Below, in pieces: positions 35,496-44,283 of a stretch of DNA of 64,000 nt; the stretch's first letter is position 1; each line of letters begins with the position of its first letter. Under the pieces are notes generated by a model. The model saw only the letters and a program-made list of their open reading frames with translations, was not told the origin of the DNA and did not search any database. The translations under genes and the position numbers were made by a program. The stretch comes from CAVPTL01 sp963727235 (lineage in GTDB: Bacteria; Actinomycetota; Thermoleophilia; Gaiellales; JAICJC01), in assembly GCA_963727235.1 (NCBI GenBank), contig CAVSFZ010000008.1, forward strand, positions 62,001-126,000, given 5' to 3'.

Positions 35496-36425
35496 TTAGG
35501 GCGCGACTACCTTGAAGGCTTGGCCCGATCTGGCACGGCACCCGTACTTGGTGAAGTAGTAGTCGGTGCCGCTGGTGGGGTCAGCTGTGGTGAAGCTGGA
35601 GAGGATGTCGAAGCCGGGTTTGAAGTGCACCAGCACGGCCTCGGGTTGGCCTATGGGTTGTTTGACGAGGGTGACCTGATTGCCGCAGCCGGGGCGGCTT
35701 TGAGCGAAGTAGGCGGTGCCATTCGCCCCAACCGACGGGGCGTACCGTTGCGATAGCGCCGGTGTTGGATTCACCAGCTTGCTGGTCTTGGCGGCGGCGA
35801 TATCGCGGCGATACACCACGCATTTGGTCGGGCTGCACACGTCCCACACTGCCCAGTTTCCGTTCACCTGCCCGGGCACGGCGAAGGTGATGTTCGCGTT
35901 CTTGGTGACGATGTTTGCGAGCATCACCTGCTTTCCGGTGACGCGGTTTCGCAGGATCACCTGTTGACGGCTGTAGCTCGGGACGCTCTCTCGGCCAAAC
36001 AGGATCCAGTTACCAGAGATGGTTGGCCCATACTCCCACCACGACGTGTTGAACCCCGCCGGTGGACTGCTATGCACCTTTGTGGTGGCGTTGTACAGGC
36101 GCAGGTCAGATTGACCGTTTTTGACTTGTCGATAGATGATCGTGGTGCCATCGATCCCACCCGCGTAGCCCCGCGTCCTTGACGCGTTCAACCGCGTCTT
36201 GTACGGCCCTTTACGCAGGTACACGAGGCTCCTCAACGACGACGCCGTTGGGCTCTGATCCCACAAAAGGTACGGACCCGAAGCCGCGATGTCGTCGTTG
36301 AACCGGTTGGAGGTCGAAACTGGCGTCTGCGGTAAGTCACCCGCCGCAGCCACCGCCACCCCCACCACGCCCACCAACCCCACAACCGTTCCAACAAATC
36401 CGAGCACTCCACGTCGCTTGGTCAT
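35496..36425 (-). CDS. secreted beta-propeller-like protein (pair member 2, island copy)
   Basis: 309 residues from ATG 36425. Signal or anchor helix VLGFVGTVVGLVGVVGVAVA, then QTPVSTSNRFNDDIAASGPY and LLWDQS. The repeat units GGIDGTTIIYRQV, SGNWILFGRES, NGNWAVWD and DPTSGTDYYFTKYGC match those of the 59589 protein closely (MDGTTIAYQQV, SGNWLLFGRAS, SGNWAVWG, DPTSGTDIYFTKYYC), so the two are paralogues. Exported, probably extracellular. The ligand is not predictable. Confidence 0.75.
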   Translation of the reverse strand: MTKRRGVLGFVGTVVGLVGVVGVAVAAAGDLPQTPVSTSNRFNDDIAASGPYLLWDQSPTASSLRSLVYLRKGPYKTRLNASRTRGYAGGIDGTTIIYRQVKNGQSDLRLYNATTKVHSSPPAGFNTSWWEYGPTISGNWILFGRESVPSYSRQQVILRNRVTGKQVMLANIVTKNANITFAVPGQVNGNWAVWDVCSPTKCVVYRRDIAAAKTSKLVNPTPALSQRYAPSVGANGTAYFAQSRPGCGNQVTLVKQPIGQPEAVLVHFKPGFDILSSFTTADPTSGTDYYFTKYGCRARSGQAFKVVAP

Positions 36426-36965
36426 CACATCAACCCCGATCCGCTCAGTGAGCACCCCCGGCGACGCCACAACCGCTCAGCGAAACACAGACGCACTCAC
36501 GATCACCGACACCAACCAGTTAGTGCCGCTTGCAACAATACCAGTAGTCACCCCCACCTATGCCAGATCAGTCCGGTTCCCAACGGGTGCCTGCCAGTCA
36601 TGGCGCGCGGGGACCATCGTTCATCTCCTCCTCCTACAACCAAGAGTTCCAACTATGCGTTCAAATCATGCCCCCAGGCCGTCTCCGCCGCATCGGGGAG
36701 ACCCCTCGTTCGGTGGCTGATGCCCAGGTGATCGGCTGCGTAGAGCCAACTTGCCACCAACGGGGCGCTCAGAGCTGCCTTCTCCCCGTCGCCTCCCCCG
36801 CAAGGGGAGCCATCCCGAACCGACCTGGATCGGTGCGGGTCGGCGGACGAGGGGTTCCCCCGATGCGAGGGTGATCGTTGGGTCATAGCGTGGGCGTGAC
36901 AGTCGCTGTGGTGACGTCGCGACGAACCAACCTAGGGGCTGTGCCCCATCACCAGGAGGTGAGAC
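36426..36965. other. divergent intergenic region without a supportable gene
   Basis: Should contain promoters for the minus-strand propeller operon and the plus-strand gene at 36966. A small hairpin, CTCCCC/GGGGAG, lies near 36795-36820. Nothing else recognised. Confidence 0.35.
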
Positions 36966-37361
36966 GTGGAAACCACGCACCCAGACCGGCACGCCAGCCG
37001 AGGGTTGGAACTCGCGGATCCCGGACCGCCAGCAGCGACCGAGATCGCGAGTGCGCCACAGACTGGTCGCTTCGATCCGCACACCGGAAAGCTGCTTGAA
37101 TCGGCAGCCAGGTTCGACCCGGAAACTGGGAAGCGCCTGCCGATCGGTGACACCCGCTTCATCCCACGCGAGCGTCCGATTGGATTTCTCCTCGCACAAG
37201 CTATCTGGGCGATCATCATCGCCACGCTCACCATCAGCGTCCACGCCCAAGGCATGCCCACCGGCCCAGCGATAGTAGGAGGGCTGATCTGGCTCTTCAC
37301 CGGGGCCAGCGTCATCACCATTATCAGCTTCGTCTACCGCAAGCTTCGCAGGCTCCCGTAG
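36966..37361 (+). CDS. two-helix membrane protein with tandem RFDPxTGKxL motifs
   Basis: 131 residues; AGGAGGT five bases before GTG 36966, the strongest ribosome site in the area. The soluble N-terminal half contains GRFDPHTGKLLE and ARFDPETGKRLP, a tandem short motif. Two helices follow (IGFLLAQAIWAIIIATLTIS; AIVGGLIWLFTGASVITIIS) and a basic end. Not recognised. Confidence 0.65.
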   Translation: METTHPDRHASRGLELADPGPPAATEIASAPQTGRFDPHTGKLLESAARFDPETGKRLPIGDTRFIPRERPIGFLLAQAIWAIIIATLTISVHAQGMPTGPAIVGGLIWLFTGASVITIISFVYRKLRRLP

Positions 37362-37543
37362 TGCGTCAAGATCCTCTACCGGGTGATGGGTCGCCGCCGG
37401 GTTCTGCCCGGGCTCGGTCGAAGGACGGCGGCGCACACCGCCAGAGCCAGCAAATGTTCCATTTACGATCTCGCGGGGTCGGCCCGGGAGTCGGAGATGC
37501 CAGTCCCTGGTCATTTTTGAGCAGGCCCGAACGGAGGCCGGGG

Positions 37544-38254
37544 TTGTTCGGTGGTGCCTCTCGTGTTTTGGTTGGTGCGGCGCTTGTTGTCGCAGTCGCG
37601 GGCTGCAGTGGGAGCAGCATCGTGCGTGACCCGCTTCCGTCCACCTGGTCGTTCAATGGGCACTGCGATGCGAGGACTGGGACTGACCGGGGGGCGACGG
37701 CGAGTTGCGCCGCAGGTTCGTTCAACATCCACATGGACGCCCCGCAGACGTCGCATCGCCCGATCCAGGTCTATCCGTTTCGCCTCGAGCACCCAGCGCC
37801 AGACATAGCGGTGCGCATGACCGTTCGGCTCGTCGCCGCGGGCTCGCCGAACAACGTCCTGTATGGGCCAAGCTGCATCGCCTCTGGCCCGAACATGCCA
37901 GACCGAGAGTTCATCTTCGCGCTGGCCGATCACAATGGCACAACGACCGCCGTGATCCTCCGCGCCGACGAAACCGACGCATTGCTCAAGCATTACTACT
38001 ACCTCGAGCAAGGGCCGGGTGCACGGGTCAACGTCAATCGCACGACCAACGTTGTGATCTCCGGCAGTTGTCGGCCGCAACCGAACGGAGGGGTGCTGCT
38101 CTCGATGGCGATCGACAACAAGTCGCTCGAAACCACACGCTCATCAGTCCACTGGACGTCGTTCGATGGCGTCGGCATCTACCTCCTGAGCTTCACCGGG
38201 CCCGCCGCGATCGCCGTCGACGACCTTCACGCTAGCCGAGCGACGCCGTCCTAA
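37544..38254 (+). CDS. lipoprotein of unknown function
   Basis: 236 residues. TTG 37544 is chosen because GGAGG lies six bases upstream and it gives a proper lipoprotein signal, FGGASRVLVGAALVVAVAGC. The mature part begins SGSSIVRDPLPSTWSFNGHC and contains beta-rich sequence with ADHNGTTTAVILRADE and a jelly-roll-like end (VGIYLLSFTGPAAIAVDDLH), suggesting a lectin/glucanase-like fold. No catalytic motif is seen. Confidence 0.6.
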   Translation: MFGGASRVLVGAALVVAVAGCSGSSIVRDPLPSTWSFNGHCDARTGTDRGATASCAAGSFNIHMDAPQTSHRPIQVYPFRLEHPAPDIAVRMTVRLVAAGSPNNVLYGPSCIASGPNMPDREFIFALADHNGTTTAVILRADETDALLKHYYYLEQGPGARVNVNRTTNVVISGSCRPQPNGGVLLSMAIDNKSLETTRSSVHWTSFDGVGIYLLSFTGPAAIAVDDLHASRATPS

Positions 38255-38328
38255 GTATCCCCCGGGGCGGCGGGTGAACGCATCGCGCAGCATCGATGTA
38301 ACGTTACTGGTGCGGTGATAGACGAGCA

Positions 38329-38721
38329 TTACCGCACCTCGTGAGACTCCGCTGACCAGAGAGTGATCCGGCATCCGGCGATCCCAGTGTTCAACGTGGG
38401 GCCTTGTCTCCATAGAGCGGTGCCGGTATCGCGCCACCATCCGCTGATGAAGGTGGGCCGGTTCATCCAGAACGTCGGAGTTGGCTCAGGCATATCTGGT
38501 ACCGCCTCCACGTGGAAACTGTGTCCCTCTGTTTCGTCGTCAAACCACCCGGGCCACCTCGCTCGCACCTGCTGCCAAAGCTCCTCGCTGCCACCGCTGA
38601 CGAGGATGCCGCTGAACGCGGCCAGCATCCGCGATTGCTCTTCGTCCGACGAGCTCAGGAGCAGGTGGACTCGCATCCCGAGGAACCCTTCGACGGCGGC
38701 GAGAGTCTCGTCGTAGTCCAC
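38329..38721 (-). CDS. hypothetical soluble protein
   Basis: 130 residues from GTG 38721 (DYDETLAAVEGFLGMRVHLL). Trp-rich middle (ELWQQVRARWPGWFDD; PTFISGWWRDTGTALW) and a beta-rich end (GCRITLWSAESHEVR). Codon use and composition look coding; no family recognised. Convergent with the lipoprotein gene at 37544. Confidence 0.5.
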   Translation of the reverse strand: MDYDETLAAVEGFLGMRVHLLLSSSDEEQSRMLAAFSGILVSGGSEELWQQVRARWPGWFDDETEGHSFHVEAVPDMPEPTPTFWMNRPTFISGWWRDTGTALWRQGPTLNTGIAGCRITLWSAESHEVR

Positions 38722-39061
38722 AGGGTGATCATCTCATACGGCTTTGGACGCATGAGGCCGGAATCCCAAGCGCTGAACCAGCGTGTTTGGCAACATCGCA
38801 GCCGGAACACTCACTGTTACTACCCTCACGAGCAACGCCTCTGGAAGACCACAACCACAGCCGCGGACGGCCTGGATCGCTTCATCACAAAGACCGAGAC
38901 ACCCAAGGTGCCCGGCGAGTACTGCCGCCCGCGGCTCTCAGCCATGATCCATCGCCCCAGCTGTCGTGACCTCTGTGAACTCACCCGCTCCCACGGGGTG
39001 CGCGGGTGACAGGAGGCCGCGGCTTCGCGCCTCGGTGAGCAACCTGCGGCGCAACGATTTC
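38722..39061. other. no supportable gene
   Basis: Frames are short and composition is mixed. No repeats noticed. Confidence 0.35.
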
Positions 39062-39223
39062 TCACGGAGATGGTCGGTCAGGCGGTAAGAGCGGCGTGTC
39101 GCGGGGGAGTATCGCGAGGAACTGCTCCGCGAGTGCTCGCAATCGTTCCACGAACAGGTCGTCGTCTTCGTCGACCGTGAGGTCGCTCGGTGACCGATCC
39201 GACGGCTTTGAGGGGTATGCCAT
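39062..39223 (-). CDS. 53-residue acidic peptide, tentative
   Basis: From ATG 39223 the frame reads MAYPSKPSDRSPSDLTVDED, then an amphipathic helix (LFVERLRALAEQFLAIL) and PRDTPLLPPDRPSP. The helix is regular and the composition protein-like, but the ribosome site is weak. Confidence 0.35.
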   Translation of the reverse strand: MAYPSKPSDRSPSDLTVDEDDDLFVERLRALAEQFLAILPRDTPLLPPDRPSP

Positions 39224-39638
39224 CTCGCACGCTCACACTAGGGGGATTGTTCTCTCAGCATGTGGGATATGACCGGCTCGGTCAAGATGCGCGGTGAGGC
39301 CAAATCGGGGCTGGGGATGGCGATGCTGGGTTAGGGAGGCACTCACTCCGAGCCCCGTTGGGATAGTCCTGGCCGCATCTGGTGCGAGGCGCTTCAAACA
39401 GTACGAGTGTTCGAGACAGCGTGCAGGGCGGCTGGCAGCCCTTCGGGGGCCACTCCGCGGCCACGGGAGACCACACGACGCCACACGAAGATCTGAACCC
39501 GTATTCGACCCTCGGCGCGACGGAAAACACCGAGCATTCCCCCTGGCTGCGGCGACGGAAGTCGCCCCAAGAGCTGGTAGGCGAGCATCCCCTGCTCGCA
39601 TGGGGAGCGACGCTGTTTAGCGTGGATTGAGCGGCGTG
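39224..39638. other. no supportable gene
   Basis: Several overlapping short frames on both strands, none with a ribosome site or recognisable domain. Confidence 0.35.
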
Positions 39639-39959
39639 TTACGGCTGGTTGACGACGGTGACCACCGGAGCCGGGTTGACACCGCCTGACGAGGCTGCGA
39701 ACAACAGGGCGAACAGCAGCACCGCGCCAACCACCACCAACACCAGCCCCACGACGCCGAGGATCACCCCAGCCGTGGCCATCCCCTCGCCATCCAGCGT
39801 CGCGTCATCGCGGATCCTGCGCCTCGCCGTCACCCCAAGCCAGATCGCCAACACCGAAGGCACCACAGGGAACAAGACGACGCCGACAATCCCCAAGACC
39901 AACGAGGCAATCGCTCGACCCTCGGTACGCCGAACCACCGGAAATGACGCGGTACTCAT
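39639..39959 (-). CDS. DUF4190-type two-helix membrane protein
   Basis: 106 residues. N-terminal EGRAIASLVLGIVGVVLF, loop AIWLGVTARRRIRDD and second helix MATAGVILGVVGLVLVVVGA are the DUF4190 signature. A short tail follows. Such proteins are common, uncharacterised membrane proteins, often near stress or secretion genes. Confidence 0.85.
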   Translation of the reverse strand: MSTASFPVVRRTEGRAIASLVLGIVGVVLFPVVPSVLAIWLGVTARRRIRDDATLDGEGMATAGVILGVVGLVLVVVGAVLLFALLFAASSGGVNPAPVVTVVNQP

Positions 39960-39966
39960 ACCCCCA

Positions 39967-40322
39967 TCATACGATCTGCGTCGCCGACATCAACGGCGCC
40001 CTCCCAGTACCGCCAATCGCCCCGGGAACCCCGCTCATGGTCGTCCGGCAGGTCTCGGACCAGCCGCTTTGCCTTGTCTGGAGGTAGTAGTAGCGCCGAG
40101 AAGCCGCCCGCCCGCACTCGCGGCAGCGCCGCTTGCCCTTCAAAGGTAGATGCTGTCGGGCGTCCACGGGTGGCCATTCCCGAAGTGGATACGACGCTCC
40201 ACTGCGCGCCTGATGCTCTCGTGCGCGCTCGGGCGGGTAAGAGAATAAGGCTTACCGAAACCGGCCCTCGGTCGGTTCGCATGCGAGTCGGGGGTTCGCA
40301 CCCGTTCAGGCTTGGGGGGCAT
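39967..40322 (-). pseudogene. HNH-like/zinc-ribbon small protein, frameshifted near 40150
   Basis: The upstream frame ends SAHESIRRAVERRIHFGNGH, PWTPDSIYL. One base over, the sequence continues KGKRRCRECGRAASRRYYYL and CRTTMSG. A missing T in the TTT near 40145 would join them. The composite, a PWTPxxxY segment then CRxCxRxxxRxY, is a pattern seen in phage and element HNH-type proteins. Attribution is moderate. Confidence 0.35.
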
Positions 40323-40398
40323 CCGCTCGGTCGCGCTACAAACGTGTCCGCTTCCGTGGTGGGCGCGGGCTCATGATCGTGCGTGGGATACTCGCGAG

Positions 40399-41733
40399 AT
40401 GGAAACCCCGGCGGTGGAGTTCGCATGGACTGGCGACACGGCGTTGGCCTATCAGGTCATTGGCGAGGGATCGATCGATCTCTTCTACCTCCCCGGCTAC
40501 GTGTCGAACGTCGATGTGCAGTGGCAGAGCCCGCACGTGGCCAAGTTCCTGCTCGGTCTCGCCGAGGGTACTCGCCTGATCGTGGCCGACCGGCGAGGGT
40601 GGGGCTGCTCGGAACGGTTCGCACCGCCGCATGTTCCCGCCCTGGAAACGCTGAGCGACGACATCGGTGTAGTCCTCGACCACGCGGGCAGCCGGCGAGC
40701 CGTGGTGATGGCAACTCATGACTCTGGCATGATCGCCCAGCTGTTCGCCGCCGCCCATCCGGAGCGGGTTCTGGCGCTGGTCTTGTACCAATCGTTGGTC
40801 TCTTTTTCGGCCACCGCCGAGATGCCGTGGCTTCCCGACAGCCAGTGGTGGGCGGGGGAGATGGCCGACACGATGCGCGAATGGGGGCGCCGCTACTGGG
40901 GTGCGAGCTCGCTCCGTGCCGGAGGTCCGAGCGAGGAGGAGTGGTTCTTTCGCTTCCAGCGTGCGTGCTGCACGCCGGGCGCGTTGGCTGCGGAGACGCG
41001 GCGATTTCTTGCTAGCGACACGTCCGACGTCCTCGCGGCGATCCGCGTCCCGACGCTGGTGTTGTCCGATCTCGGAGACTACGAGCCGTTCCTCCCTGAG
41101 ACTGCTCAGTACATCGCGAACCAGATCCCCACGTCACGCCTGGTCGAGCTCAACGGCCAGGGCGACGAGATGTGGTATAGGCCGGCTGAGACGATCGTCG
41201 GGGAGGTGGAGATGTTCCTCTCTCAGATCACCGATGATCGGATGGTGTTCGATCGCATTCTGGCCACGGTGGTATTTACCGACATCGTCGACTCGACCGC
41301 CCAGGCGGTCGCACTCGGTGACCGTAAGTGGAGGGGGGTTCGCGAGTGTCATGACGAAATCGTTCGCGAACAGCTCGACAGATTCCGGGGTCGGGAGGTG
41401 AAGACAATGGGCGACGGCTTTCTCGCCACCTTCGATGGGCCGGCTCGCGCCGTCCGCTGCGCCCAAGCCATCGTCACCGGCGTCGGCGAACTGGGAATCG
41501 AGGTGCGAGCCGGGCTACACACCGGCGAGATCGAACTCGACGGCGACGATGTGGCCGGCATTGCCGTCGCCATCGGCGCTCGGATCGGCGCGATCGCCGA
41601 ACCGTCCGAGGTGCTTGTCTCCCAGACGGTCAAGGATCTCACCGCGGGCTCTGGAGTCGTCTACTCCGACCGCGGTGAGCACGAGCTCAAGGGTGTCCCA
41701 GACCGTTGGCGCCTCTACCAAGCCGCCGGGTAA
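40399..41733 (+). CDS. alpha/beta-hydrolase domain fused to class III cyclase (copy C, hydrolase triad lost)
   Basis: 444 residues. The nucleophile elbow reads MATHDSG, with His107 where Ser is expected. The C-terminal base is also gone (NGQGDEMW in place of GxxHF/L), so the first domain cannot be a normal hydrolase. The cyclase domain keeps both metal Asp (VFTDIVDST, MGDGFLATFDG) and, unlike copies A and B, the purine-selecting Lys (EVKTMGDG). The Asn of the transition-state pair is Ala (VAIGAR). Start ATG 40399 (ETPAVEFAWTGD). Probably a cyclase controlled by a ligand-binding pseudo-hydrolase. Confidence 0.87.
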   Translation: METPAVEFAWTGDTALAYQVIGEGSIDLFYLPGYVSNVDVQWQSPHVAKFLLGLAEGTRLIVADRRGWGCSERFAPPHVPALETLSDDIGVVLDHAGSRRAVVMATHDSGMIAQLFAAAHPERVLALVLYQSLVSFSATAEMPWLPDSQWWAGEMADTMREWGRRYWGASSLRAGGPSEEEWFFRFQRACCTPGALAAETRRFLASDTSDVLAAIRVPTLVLSDLGDYEPFLPETAQYIANQIPTSRLVELNGQGDEMWYRPAETIVGEVEMFLSQITDDRMVFDRILATVVFTDIVDSTAQAVALGDRKWRGVRECHDEIVREQLDRFRGREVKTMGDGFLATFDGPARAVRCAQAIVTGVGELGIEVRAGLHTGEIELDGDDVAGIAVAIGARIGAIAEPSEVLVSQTVKDLTAGSGVVYSDRGEHELKGVPDRWRLYQAAG

Positions 41734-41751
41734 TCCACAGGCAGTCACTCC

Positions 41752-42078
41752 TCATCGTGCATGGCCTGAGGAATGGGGTACCTTCGCGTAGTGGCTGGCA
41801 TGCCAATCAAGGTGTACGACGATCGAACCGCTCGGCTTGAGCAACCGCTTCATCTCTAGGAGCCGCGCGGTCAGCCAAACGAGGTACCCCTCGAGTCCAC
41901 TCTCCCAGGTATCTGAAAACGACTGCCTGCCGTTCTGGTCTGCAGAGTTGGCGTTGTTGTAGTCCCTGCCGGAGAAGAACGGTGGATCGATATAGATCAG
42001 GTCGATCGCTTCGCTCGGCAACTGCCGCATGACGTGCAGACAGTCACCGAGGTAGAGGCGATTCGGGTTGGCGGCCAT
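41752..42078 (-). pseudogene. truncated N4/N6 DNA methyltransferase
   Basis: From ATG 42078: NRLYLGDCLHVMRQLPSEAI, DLIYIDPPFFSGRDY (DPPF catalytic motif), LVWLTARLLEMKRLLKPSGS and VHLDWHASHYAK. The sequence then departs from the family and stops after about 108 residues, whereas intact enzymes run several hundred more. No restriction gene is nearby. A dead remnant of a restriction-modification or epigenetic gene. Confidence 0.7.
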
Positions 42079-42241
42079 TCCCGAAAGAGACCCGATCAAC
42101 CAGCTGGAACCCATCCCGGTCATCAACGGGTTCGCGAGATGCGGAGTCGGCTATCTGAGTGCGATCCTCAGAGAGCTGATCCTAGCGGTCGGACCGGCGG
42201 CTTTTGGGCTCGGCCTCCTCAGTTGCTCACGACCTGGCGTG

Positions 42242-43210
42242 CTACTTGACGTGTTGGTCGAGCGATGCGATGTTGAAGTCTCGCGCTTTGGTGGCGAAGT
42301 CGTGGTGGAAGTAGTGCAGTGAGAGGCGGCGCAGGGTGCCACTTGCCTGGAGTTGATCGACGATCTGATTGACCCGGTCGACGAACGCGGCTGAGTGGAA
42401 CCCGGAGGAGCGATCCACCGCCCCCGACAGATACGCGACGTACTGATCCCCACCGACCGCCCTCAGCGGAACGCCTTCTGCGATGGCCTTGGCGCCCACG
42501 GCCACACCACAGAGAAATGCAGCCAGCTTGCCGCGGGCGACGTCCCGCAGGCCGTGGCGTTCGAGGTCATACCCGACGAAGGTGCCGTGCTTGGCCTCGA
42601 ACTTCACGGTCTGCCCAGGAGCGTCCAGCGTTCCCTCGATATATGACTGGGCGAAACAGCCGACGCATCCGCCCAGGCGCTTGCCGGAAAGCTGCTGCAC
42701 CTTCGTATACGACGAGTTCTTGGCCACGAAGAACCTCTCGGCCTCTGCCGAATACGGCTGGGTGAAGTACAGGCCCTTCATGCGCTCGCGCGAGATGCCC
42801 ATCGACGCGATCGCAATATCCCAGCGATCCCCCCAGTCACCGCTGATCATCTCGCTCCACGTGGGCGCGACAAAGCACGGCTCCACATGCAGCGCCCGAG
42901 CCACCAGCTTGCTGGTGTCAGCGTCATAGCCGGCCATCTGATTCCCCGTCATCTGATTGGGGGTGCACTTCGTGTGGGCCAACCGCTTTGCGCTCGGCAC
43001 CCGATATGACTGCGGCGGGTAGGCGGGGTCGGTCGCCAGCACCAACGTGCCACGCGCAAGGATCTGAGCCAACTTGTCGACAGTGGGATCACCAACCGAC
43101 GACGAGCCCTGCGGCGATGCCGAAGTCGCGCTGCCGCAGGCCGACGCCAACAGCACAAGCACCACGACGGCCAGCACGGCGCACACACCAAACGATCGTG
43201 CAGCCAACAT
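42242..43210 (-). CDS. ABC-type amino-acid/polar-solute binding lipoprotein
   Basis: 322 residues. Lipobox VVLVLLASACG. The SBP_bac_3 fold is shown by RGTLVLATDPAYPPQSY, AGYDADTSKLVARAL, WDIAIASMGISRERMKGLYF, QPYSAEAERFFV, GKRLGGCVGCFAQSYIEGTL and FVDRVNQIVDQLQASGTLRR. It would deliver a small solute to a permease, but no permease or ATPase gene is adjacent, so it acts with a distant transporter or as a sensor. Confidence 0.88.
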   Translation of the reverse strand: MLAARSFGVCAVLAVVVLVLLASACGSATSASPQGSSSVGDPTVDKLAQILARGTLVLATDPAYPPQSYRVPSAKRLAHTKCTPNQMTGNQMAGYDADTSKLVARALHVEPCFVAPTWSEMISGDWGDRWDIAIASMGISRERMKGLYFTQPYSAEAERFFVAKNSSYTKVQQLSGKRLGGCVGCFAQSYIEGTLDAPGQTVKFEAKHGTFVGYDLERHGLRDVARGKLAAFLCGVAVGAKAIAEGVPLRAVGGDQYVAYLSGAVDRSSGFHSAAFVDRVNQIVDQLQASGTLRRLSLHYFHHDFATKARDFNIASLDQHVK

Positions 43211-43378
43211 CCCTCATCTCCACCCAACACGATCGGGTCGCTGAAGCGTTGAACGACATGCGAACCGTACTTCCCAGGTCACGAACCCACAAGGCCACAC
43301 GGAAACCCACCACACCGACCGCTGTGTTGGATGCTGGCGTAGGGAGCGACTGCACCCACTGGTGTGCACACTATCCTC

Positions 43379-43780
43379 TTACGGTCGGCGAGAACCGGGA
43401 TGCGGCGGCATCGCCGCTCGGTTCAGCTGTCCGGCCGCCAAGCGCTCAACGAAGCCTGTGTTCGGCGCATGGATGTTGAGAACCCGTATCCGGTCTGGAC
43501 CCGGATTGCGGAAGGCATGCTCGACGCCACGTGGCGCGGAAAAGAACGTGCCCGGGCCGCCGCGACGCCACTGGCCATCAACGAGAAACTCGACCTGACC
43601 CTCGAGGACGTAGAACGAGTCGGTGTGATCCGAGTGGCTGTGAGGATCGACACCCTCCCAGCCGAACTCGAACGTGGCGTCGACAACCTCCAGATCCGGC
43701 AGTTGCGGGAGCAGCCGGAAGCTGCGATTTTCCCGGTCGAGCCGTTGACCCTCGCCTTCGGTCACAAAGATTGCGTCCAC
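43379..43780 (-). CDS. cupin-2 domain protein
   Basis: 133 residues from GTG 43780. Metal motif GVDPHSHSDHTDSFYVLEGQ and second motif GVEHAFRN. The rest forms the small barrel. Likely binds or oxidises a small molecule. Downstream of nothing obvious; a cupin-protein tail fragment lies about 95 bases upstream. Confidence 0.8.
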   Translation of the reverse strand: MDAIFVTEGEGQRLDRENRSFRLLPQLPDLEVVDATFEFGWEGVDPHSHSDHTDSFYVLEGQVEFLVDGQWRRGGPGTFFSAPRGVEHAFRNPGPDRIRVLNIHAPNTGFVERLAAGQLNRAAMPPHPGSRRP

Positions 43781-43873
43781 CGTCGGTCGCAGTATGACGG
43801 ATACGGCCCGCAGACAGGGCGATCGGGCGTCAAGCGAGAGCCCGCCGCACCGCGACTCCGGCGAAGCGTGGAG

Positions 43874-44057
43874 TCAGTCCGCTGTGAGCGGTGGCCCGAG
43901 CAGTGACATGTCGTACTTCTCGAACAGGGCCGCGACTGTCGCGCGATCGGGCTGCCCGTTGCGCGTGAGGGGTCCCAGCTCCTCGTAAAACCGGGGTTGC
44001 CCGATTAGCGAGACGTCTCTGATTGGCTCTAGAAGAGCGATTGCGGCAGAATCCGCG
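43874..44057 (-). pseudogene. C-terminal remnant of a cupin-type protein
   Basis: The minus strand encodes DSAAIALLEPIRDVSLIGQP, RFYEELGPLTRNGQPDRATV and AALFEKYDMSLLGPPLTAD, then a stop. This resembles the tail common after single cupin domains in actinobacteria. The barrel itself and a start are absent. Separate from the complete cupin gene at 43379. Confidence 0.45.
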
Positions 44058-44283
44058 CCTGTGGGTAGGGTAGATGGAGGCGTAAGTCGGGTTGTTCAAC
44101 GGTGGTGCCGCCGCCGTAACGATTCCGGGACGCTGTGCTGAGAAGATGAACGTGCGAGCTTAGATACGAATGCGCTCCAAAACTGGTCGCCATTGAGGGA
44201 ACCTCGCCGGCGCGACGTGCAACAGCCGGGCATCTCGACCCGTGTCGCGTCGCCGGCACACAACGGACGGAATGGGGGACGAG

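Noticed and set aside
39224..39638. Overlapping frames on both strands of similar length
   Set aside because: None has a ribosome site, family motif or protein-like composition.
40240..40320. tRNA-like stretch containing GGGGGTTCGCACCCG
   Set aside because: A T-arm-like hairpin alone; no cloverleaf could be completed.
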